Assembly (NCBI GenBank): GCA_964017155.1
Contig: OZ024857.1
Span: forward strand, 31,973,542 to 32,037,541
DNA from: Oasisia sp. SBJ-2009
Lineage: Eukaryota > Annelida > Polychaeta > Sabellida > Siboglinidae
DNA: 64,000 nt
Direction: 5' to 3'
Below, piece by piece: positions 56,636 to 64,000 of the stretch. The notes under the pieces are model-generated. The model had not been told where the DNA came from, ran no database searches, and saw only the letters and a program-made list of their open reading frames with translations. How positions within the stretch are numbered: position 1 is the first letter of the stretch; the number at the start of each line of letters is the position of its first letter. Made by a program: the position numbers and the translations under genes.

Positions 56636-57589
56636 TTTTGAAATATTATCTGTGGGTAGTATTCTTCTTATTGTATTTTTAATAGCAGTATGTTGTGAAG
56701 CGCCACAACCAATTATGGATGTAACGCTATATAAATAAAATACTATATTATAATAAAACTTATAATTTCCTGCAAATCATAGTGATGATAATAATTAATT
56801 ATTACTATATTATTTACAATTAATTAAACTATTTTGCGCGTGCGAATGCAGTAAGTAAAGTTTATCAATATTCGCGCGCACAAACGTGCCGTCTAATGGC
56901 ATTTTGTGTAAGGCTAACTTATGTTTGTGATTTTACGGTACCGGCCAGCGGTCATCGAAATTGCCGTCAACATCAGCGCGTTTGTTTTATGGATTTTCTA
57001 CGTTAGAGGAATGCAAGTGATTTTATTTTATAACGTAGTGTATGTATATGTATGTAACATACGTTAGGATAAGTTTGGCGGCTGTTGGTGGTCGTTTTGA
57101 TGGTTAGGTCAATCAAATTGGGTCGTCTTGGATCGGCGCTGTGTCTGTGACTGTCCCAACGAATCCACCGAAACACTGTTTCAGTTCTGATCGATTCAAA
57201 GGTTAACAAGAAGACATCTTAGTGATACTGTCTTTCACTGTACTGTTACCATAAGCGTATGAGGAACATTATGGCATATTGCTGTCGCGATTTCGTGGTA
57301 AACCGACGTAAGGCAACTTTTAGCGTACCGCTTGTCTCTCTGTTATGACAGCTGAACCAGCAGACGACTCTCTGACGTATTACTTTTCCAAACTGCTGGG
57401 TTGTGATTGGTTGCAAGGTCCAAGATGGGCCGGTTCATGGTGTCGGTGATTTAGCTAGATTTTCCCACTTTAAGACCACTTTCTGAGGTAACCACTAAGG
57501 TGAAAAATTGGATTGTAGATGCAAATGATTAGCTAGTGTAAATTCTTTTAGGTGTATAACACTAAACTGTTGCCTTTTTTTCACTTGAA
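56636..57589 (+). repeat. Long dispersed repeat A, copy 2
   Basis: The direct partner of 1-1124; the block 57340-57545 is nearly unchanged. The copies part at about 57590, which gives a right boundary for the family. Confidence 0.85.
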
Positions 57590-58879
57590 GGCACTGCTTG
57601 AAAGCATCTGTGGAGGGAGCATTTACTCAAATTACTGGTTGGGTGTAAAGGAGGAGTGTTCATAGGCTTGTACCCAGGAGCATTGAATCATTAGTTGTAA
57701 GGGGTTGCCTCTACGCCCAACAACTAGATGTTCTGTGGCACAGTGAGTGCGCGCTGGCTGGGTGTATTTACTGAGATGGATGTCAACTAAGCAGGCGGGC
57801 GCGGTGTTGAATTCTGTACATGATAGTGAGCCTAGCTGGTTGTCTGCAGTGTTCTAAGGACTGCCATTTCAATTGTTGGATCAATTGCAGTCGGGCTAGT
57901 GTGACGCTGCTAGCATGTAGACAGTATCGTGACTGCAAATTTTAACATGCACTTTTATATATATATTATGGTAATCTTATACTTAACTGGCCTAAATTAT
58001 TATGGCCTTTTAAAACAATTTTTTTCACCTTATATCGATGTGTATGTATTCGCAATGTGATTCTACATCACTTCCGGTACAAAGAAGTCAGATTAAACAA
58101 TTATAATTTGTGTTTTAGAATAGGCCTGGGCAAGGAATTTATTATAAAATGTCATTTTTGACTTAACACAACTTTTTAACTTATTACTAGAATAACTCAA
58201 TATTACATGCATCCAATGACAACAACATGGTCAACATGTACATAAATTATTGGAGTGGTATGACTAATATTTCCAGAGATATGCCATATTGAAAATGTGG
58301 GAATATGTTATTTTAGCAAATTGACACTTGGCAAGAGACAAGCACAAAATTGAAAAAAGTCACTAAAAGCGATAAAAATGTGAATTTGTGAAAGATACAT
58401 ATTATATTCCGATAGTAAAACAAATTTCATTCAGCCATGTCATGTCGTTTGGGTTTTATATGACGTTTTACTTTTTTCCCTGATTACCTCGGGGAAAAAT
58501 GTCAAAACTTCAAGGTAGATAGTATAGATTCAAACAAAATCTTTACTTTTCAACACAGATCAACCAAATTTGGCATGTAATTAGTTTTCAATAGAATTGA
58601 GCTATTTCAATTTTTTTGGCATAAATTATGCAAATTAGGTATCCAATATGGCTGCCATGACAGTGAAAATTAGGTATATTTTGGCCATGCTCTAGCCAAA
58701 CATATATTAAAGTTACAAACTTTTAATTTAGCACAGGTATTGTTATTATGTATATCTACTGCATGATTTTCACATAAATCATATAATTGTGTTGTTTACG
58801 TGAAATAAGAGTTCTTCTAAAATTCTCTATTTTGTGTAAACTTTTGACATAATTAACTAATCTATAATTTAGAAACCAT

Positions 58880-58944
<65 letters not shown>

Positions 58945-60799
58945 TATTTGATTACATATATTTTGTCCAAATGTAATAAAAGTATTATAAGATTATAATA
59001 ACATATATTTATAAAATAATTGGTGTTAAATTGAACTACTAATCAGTTTAATAACAAATATTGTTATATGTAATATTGATAAATTCCGAAATACATTCCA
59101 TCGTGTGGGTGAATGAATTTCAAAATGATTTGACAACATACATAATTATAATATTAACACAAAAAGATATAAAAACTATGATGTTATGGAATTACGACGC
59201 TAGGTCGATCAATTCGTCTCCAAGAATTGTTATTTCTTGTCTCTGCTTTTTTTAAATAAAATTGTTGTATACTATTTCAAAGGCATTGCAAATGTAATAA
59301 TCCATGTGTTGCGCGAATACAAGTAGAAAGTGGGCTTTATCGCAACGGCGCAGACATTGCAGCGGCGTATGTTTGTCGTTGGTCTAGCTGAAATAGCGGC
59401 GCATTATGCCGAATTTCGTATCAATTACTGTTGTGTGGACAATACAGTTGTAATAGTTGTCATCGAGTAAAACAACACAACGTGAAAAATATGTTCATAA
59501 AGATCGTTTCTCAAGTAAACGGCGAGCTTCGACAGCTTCCTTGACACCCCTCACAACAAAGATCGACTAGTCCTGGCGCCCACCGTGATGTTAATATCTA
59601 GGTCAGCCTATTTCGTTGCAAGGGCAAACCCATAGATTTAGCAACAGGCAAATAGACGAATTATTCGCTATAAATTATCAATAAAATGCAATACGTTGAC
59701 CATAAGACAATTGGTAGCTGTTATGTGCCGTGATGTTTAGAAATTGCTAACATACGCGTGGAATACGACATTAGCGACTTACTTACTACTAACGCGTGCG
59801 GCGATCTGCCGAAGACTCGAAGTGTCGCGACTCGGGGAAAAAGTACCACCACCTTTCAAAGGCGTGCGCCCCCACAAATAAAATGTTATATTCATAAAAT
59901 GATATGTACTGGATAGCAAATTTCACGCCGGATCGAATGGTACCACACACTACGCGATCTGATGCGGAACGGCGACGTTGCTCACGAAATACGACCATGA
60001 CATAAGTTGTCATGTTTAATTGCGTTTTAGCGGACGATTTCTTATTAGTTCAGCGTAGTGTGTATCACCAATCGATAGAGCAATAATGTTTCTTCAAAAT
60101 AAGCTTTATTCTGATTGAATTGGTCAAAAATTGACGCGGCGCAACGTTTGAGAAGAAAGCCTATTTTACGCTTAAATTGTCAGCCTGGTGGTAAACGCGA
60201 TGAGGCGCTCGCGCTAGCGTAACAAGCATAGCATCTTAGCACAGGCAGCGTGTCGCAACAGGCCGATTTTTGTTGAGTAGGGGGTCGTTTTAAAATGCTA
60301 CTGAACGCGTTATATTTTAGGAACAAGAACGAAATTTCGTATACAATGAGATAACATAATGACGTTTTTATGCATATAAATTGTATTCCACAACGGTTAA
60401 TATTTCTATGTGTAAGTCATGCAGCAATATGGTTAATTTGACTGAAAAATCCTTGCCCAAGCCTATTTAGAACAATTTAAACATGCCAAATTGAAAGAAA
60501 TCACCTCCGTGGTTCCTGTGCCTCTGGGAGGTGCCTACAGCTCGCGCTATAGTTGCGACTGTGACATCGCGTTGTTTACTTCGATTACCAGGCTATTACC
60601 TATATTATTTTATAAACATCTCAATGCTATATTTTTTATTTGTAATCAGCACTACCCAGCACTGAACTGTACGCATGTACACCATCCACGAAATCGTCAT
60701 CCTTGACCTTGACGGTAGCGGATTATTGGAAGAAGAAAGGTGGGGTCCCAGATGGTAGAAGTGTATTCCAGTGACAGTCACACTCACAGTGTATGCCTT
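57590..60799. other. Gene-poor stretch with long (TA)n
   Basis: No supported gene. The region from about 59320 to 60300 is locally GC-richer, with several cgcg words and might be promoter-like, but no exon was identified. A minus frame at 59789-60013 has no recognised domain. Confidence 0.4.
58882..58938. repeat. (TA)n microsatellite, about 56 bp
   Basis: Uninterrupted at/ta dinucleotide repeats. Confidence 0.95.
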
Positions 60800-61130
60800 G
60801 CCTGGTTTTGTGCAGTTGCTGGTGTTACATCTAAGAAAGGGAGGGTGCTATTTGCTTTCTTCGTGATAGCATCTACGTTGTGGTTCCAGGACAGTTTGCT
60901 GTTTACGCCTAAGACAAGTGTTTTGCAGTGTTGACTGAACATTACATTGTGACCGTGACTTGTGTAGCCGTTTTCCAAGATTGGTCGCACTTTGTTTAAT
61001 TTCTCTTGCTTCGATTTAGGAATGTGGTCTATGGCTAGAGATCGCTTGTGGTCTTGGATATTGTAGCCATAGCTGATGGGTTTAACTTTTTTTTGTAATC
61101 CTTAGGGTTTCACATTTGTCTGGGTGGAAA
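60800..61130 (-). pseudogene. LINE reverse transcriptase fragment (CR1/Jockey-like)
   Basis: The minus-strand frames read LINFHPDKCETLRIT (61100-61145), then after shifts and a deletion LGVNSKLSWNHNVDAITKKA and NSTLPFL. This is the region between RT motif 5 and the thumb (YLGV...LSW..H.d.i..KAN..L.FL) of CR1/Jockey-group LINEs. Both ends are missing. Confidence 0.7.
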
Positions 61131-61145
61131 TTAATTAATTCGATC

Positions 61146-63210
61146 ATCATGACTTGAGACATGACAAGTCAAACCGAAGCGGCGATCGTTTGTTGACTTG
61201 TGTCTAAGACTAAGTTGATACGTATATTTGTACATATTAAAACAACACACTGTAATTGAATACCTTCCAAAACATACTAAATGACATAACTCTTTCAAAA
61301 CAGTTAACTAGAATCAGAACACAAGCACCTGTTTAAACATAACTTACTTTCCAAAGCACTTGCACTCGTATCATCCGCCATTTTGTTCGCGCCTCTATTT
61401 TGAATAAGGACATCAACATTGATTCTGTGTTTATGCAATTCCAAGTTTACATACAAATGACCGTTTACTCCCGTTTCTTGCAGCATTTTGTAATAGGCTT
61501 TCATAGCTGGCCTTCGTGCCTCAACATCTGCTAGCAGATAATTTCTTTATGAGACTTCTATGTAGATCATGATATATATATAGTATTTATTTAAATCACC
61601 ATGCAAAAAGAGCAAAACATACCATTGAATGGTCCTAGGGGGTATTATGGCCAAGGCTTGGGCCAAGGGTATTTGAATGGTATTTGAATGTTTTTTTAAT
61701 GATATTTTGGATTCTTTGTACCCGTTCAGTGGTATTGAATGGTATTTTAAATTACCGTTGAGAGTACCACAGAGTTCTGCTGAAATATCATTGATACTGA
61801 ATGTGGCATTCAATGGTAATCAATTATATATATACCATTGCAGACTTGCCACATTTTTGGGACGGCAATCCGTATTTTTAACCTAAAATTTGGTAAGAAA
61901 TTTTAATCTGTATCATTAAACAGCTCTTCCAGTTAACGGGCCTAAAATTTTAAGGTCTTTTCAACACGGTTTTTCCGCCGTGTTTTCGATTATTGGGGCC
62001 AGTTAACTGGTAGATTACCGACGTTTTACTTCACTTCAGCACGTTTAAACTGCGTACCGCAAAACAGACAGTGTCATCAAATAATGTCAATGTATTTAAG
62101 CAGTTCGCGCGTATATCGAAGTTTCACTGGTTACCGTCAACATTTTGAAATCAGAAATGCTGGCGATTTCATTGAACCAGGCGTCGAGTTCCATTTCGTG
62201 TACTGGTTTTTATAATCGTCAGTCATAGCCTCGGTTACACAGGCTCCGTGAGGTGGCAGCGCCTTTAAACCCCTCACCTCCGCCTGGGGAAAGGCAAAAG
62301 AGACGTTCTGCATATTCGACCCGCCAGGGTGGCCTTACCCCAGATTAGGGTAGAGACGCTGATTGGCTCTCAGGTCAACTATGAAATACAAATTAAAATA
62401 ACGATATATTGTTTACAAGATAATGATATCCTATGAAAAGTATTCAAAATTGAACATACTTTTTTATATTTATTATATTAACACTAAAATAACGCAAACA
62501 TTCAAATCCAGTTGTTTATAAAATAAGAATTACGACTGGATTAACCAGTAGCTATGAGGTGGCAGCATTGTTTAGCCCCACACGAATAACACACAAATTA
62601 AACAAGGATACCTTTTTTAGATCAAATAATGCTGTATTATAAAAACTATTCAAAATTAAACTTATTCTAACACAAATTAAATAGAAATACAAATTTGCAG
62701 TTGTTTATAACAATATAAATTACGGCAGTGTCCGTGGGGTGTCAACCACCGAACTGTCCAGTGTTTGGGTTCTATATATAATCCGAGTCACAGCCCTTCC
62801 CCTAATGACTAAGCTGGAGGGTACAGCCTATCCCACTGGATCATTATTCACATTGCCAAGGAACCGCAGTGACAAATATTTAGATCCCTACCCCAACACA
62901 ATGAACCAACTCAAAACATTCAACAGCTGGCCCGCCTGCTTGACTACACCATAAATTAAGCATGAGCTGTCTTAACTAGGGCTAGGGCTAGGGACACAGC
63001 GACACATATCCAAGTTAAAAATATCATCGTAGTGGACTTTTTTTTACATTTATTACGTTGCTCAACAGTTCTATTCTACATATATCCTGCCAATTGAGTA
63101 CAGCACTTTCTGCCGTGCAAGTAAATGGCAGCCAGTGGTCCATAGCGGCTTCAGTGCATCGGGCCAGCATGTCACTCTAGTCTATAGGGGAAAGATTAAT
63201 GATCTAACTC
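61146..63210. other. Non-coding stretch with weak local repeats
   Basis: accattgaatg at 61621 and its inverse at 61807-61817 bound about 197 bp and could be a tiny TIR remnant. From about 62240 to 62760 a roughly 200-300-bp pattern (ccgtgaggtggcagc, ctatgaggtggcagc, ccgtggggtgtcaac) suggests a diverged tandem repeat. No gene. Confidence 0.4.
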
Positions 63211-63460
63211 TGTGAGCGGCCGCCATTACTTTGTGGTTACTGTAGCTTTCCTGACAGGGAGTGTTACGTGAATATGTCCAAGACATGCTGCCATCTAACG
63301 AATGGCAGCGCAACTATAACAGATAGTTGGGGGTTCTAGTTTACGCGTAAGAGCACATGTATGTCTGCTGGAGACACTTTGTCATAGATTAAAACTGTTG
63401 GAGCCTAGTCATGTATTCGTGTCATTATCATTGATAGACGTGATCACAGAACACGAAACA
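63211..63460 (+). mobile_element. Putative 5' LTR of a Ty3/Gypsy-type retrotransposon
   Basis: It starts TGTGAGCGG and ends CGAAACA, so it is bounded by TG...CA. It is directly followed by tggtggcagcggtg, a plausible tRNA primer-binding site. The length of 250 bp is inferred from these borders alone, because the 3' LTR is outside the window. Confidence 0.6.
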
Positions 63461-63474
63461 TGGTGGCAGCGGTG
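63461..63474 (+). promoter_or_regulatory. Putative primer-binding site
   Basis: tggtggcagcggtg begins with the TGG usual for tRNA-primed LTR elements and follows the presumed LTR end without a gap. The tRNA was not determined. Confidence 0.5.
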
Positions 63475-63578
63475 AACGTGTAACAATTAGGTGCGTGAGA
63501 AACATCTATTTGTCACATTAATTGACCTACTAATTATCGCTCACACACTGGCATTGTCGCCGAAGTCTACTCGATCGT

Positions 63579-64000
63579 ATGGCGACGGCATCCAACGAAA
63601 CGGCAATGGCTGCCGACGACGCACAAGCTACCGTTGAAACGCGAAATAGTGGTGCACCGGCCAGACCCCCTCAGCCACTCGTGTTTGGGCCAAACAAGGC
63701 AGAATCGTGGAAAATATTCCGTCGGCGCTGGTCAAATTATTGCACACTATCGGATATTGCTACCAAGCCACGAAATTATCAGGTTGCGATGCTAGAAAAC
63801 TCACTAGGAGATGAAGCCATGCGGCTGTATGACGGTTTCCAGTTCGCAACACCACAAGAACACCGCACCGTGGCGGAAATCTTGTCAGCGTTTGACGAAT
63901 TCGCCATAGGGGAGGCAAACGAAACATTTGAACGTTATAAGTTCAATAGCCGGAAGCAGGAGGATGGAGACAGTTTCGAAGATTTCCATGCCGATCTACG
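63579..64000 (+). CDS. Ty3/Gypsy-type Gag, N-terminal part (runs off the window)
   Basis: Open from ATG 63579 to the window edge, 140 complete codons. After an Ala/Thr-rich start it reads FGPNKAESWKIFRRRWSNY, MLENSLGDEAMRLYDGF, and RYKFNSRKQEDGDSFEDFH, a retrotransposon Gag capsid-type fold (W...F...W..Y, then R..F..R.Q..GES-like region). The decayed copy at 44270-45791 shows what should follow: zinc knuckle, protease, RT. The intact frame and recognisable LTR suggest a recent insertion. Confidence 0.85.
   Translation, partial: MATASNETAMAADDAQATVETRNSGAPARPPQPLVFGPNKAESWKIFRRRWSNYCTLSDIATKPRNYQVAMLENSLGDEAMRLYDGFQFATPQEHRTVAEILSAFDEFAIGEANETFERYKFNSRKQEDGDSFEDFHADL

Noticed and set aside
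59789..60013. Minus-strand 74-codon ORF in a CpG-containing region
   Set aside because: No domain, no splice context and no repeat partner; it could be chance.

Overview
This window is eukaryotic, most likely from a marine or aquatic invertebrate animal. It is AT-rich and contains splice-like signals, microsatellites, a tRNA-derived SINE, and an animal-type mixture of mobile elements: LINE, Penelope, DIRS, Ty3/Gypsy, hAT-like, THAP-bearing and Academ-like. I cannot name the species. No clear single-copy host gene was found; almost every recognisable protein belongs to a mobile element. All assignments are by eye, without database searches.

Layout. 1-4020: a long repeat whose second copy is at 56.6-57.6 kb, a 5'-truncated LINE end, and a diverged tandem repeat. 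4022-16762: an old plus-strand DIRS-like retroelement, opened by a hAT-like element near 4.28 kb, by a 5.4-kb TIR transposon (E1, 7298-12744) and by a palindrome-rich element at 15.8-16.3 kb. 16.78-28.37 kb: a segment bounded by inverted DIRS terminal repeats and inverted arrays of a hairpin repeat, holding two LINE copies and a minus-strand DIRS element with a SINE inside. 28.43-33.59 kb: a TIR element containing split THAP-domain exons. 36307-40261: a second transposon of the E1 kind (E2), with half of its protein lost. 44.0-49.3 kb: a decayed Ty3/Gypsy element split by another TIR element that carries further insertions, then a Penelope-like remnant. 49621-51311: a TIR element built from GTGATCTCGGCC repeats with an 8-bp target duplication. 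53.2-57.6 kb: second copies of families seen earlier. 63211-64000: the start of a well-preserved LTR retrotransposon that runs off the window.

The most interesting system is the pair E1 and E2. Each has long terminal inverted repeats starting TAGT and a 3-bp target duplication (AAC for E1, TTC for E2). Each encodes a protein that joins a transposase-like region to a FEN1/XPG-type nuclease and a cysteine-rich CXC tail. From memory this matches the XPG-bearing (AcademX) branch of the Academ superfamily. E1 is open over about 1,480 codons apart from one single-base frame change. E2 keeps mainly the nuclease half. If E1-like proteins are active, the TIRs would be the substrate, the N-terminal part the likely DNA-binding and strand-transfer part, and the nuclease would process flaps or ends; that division of labour is inference.
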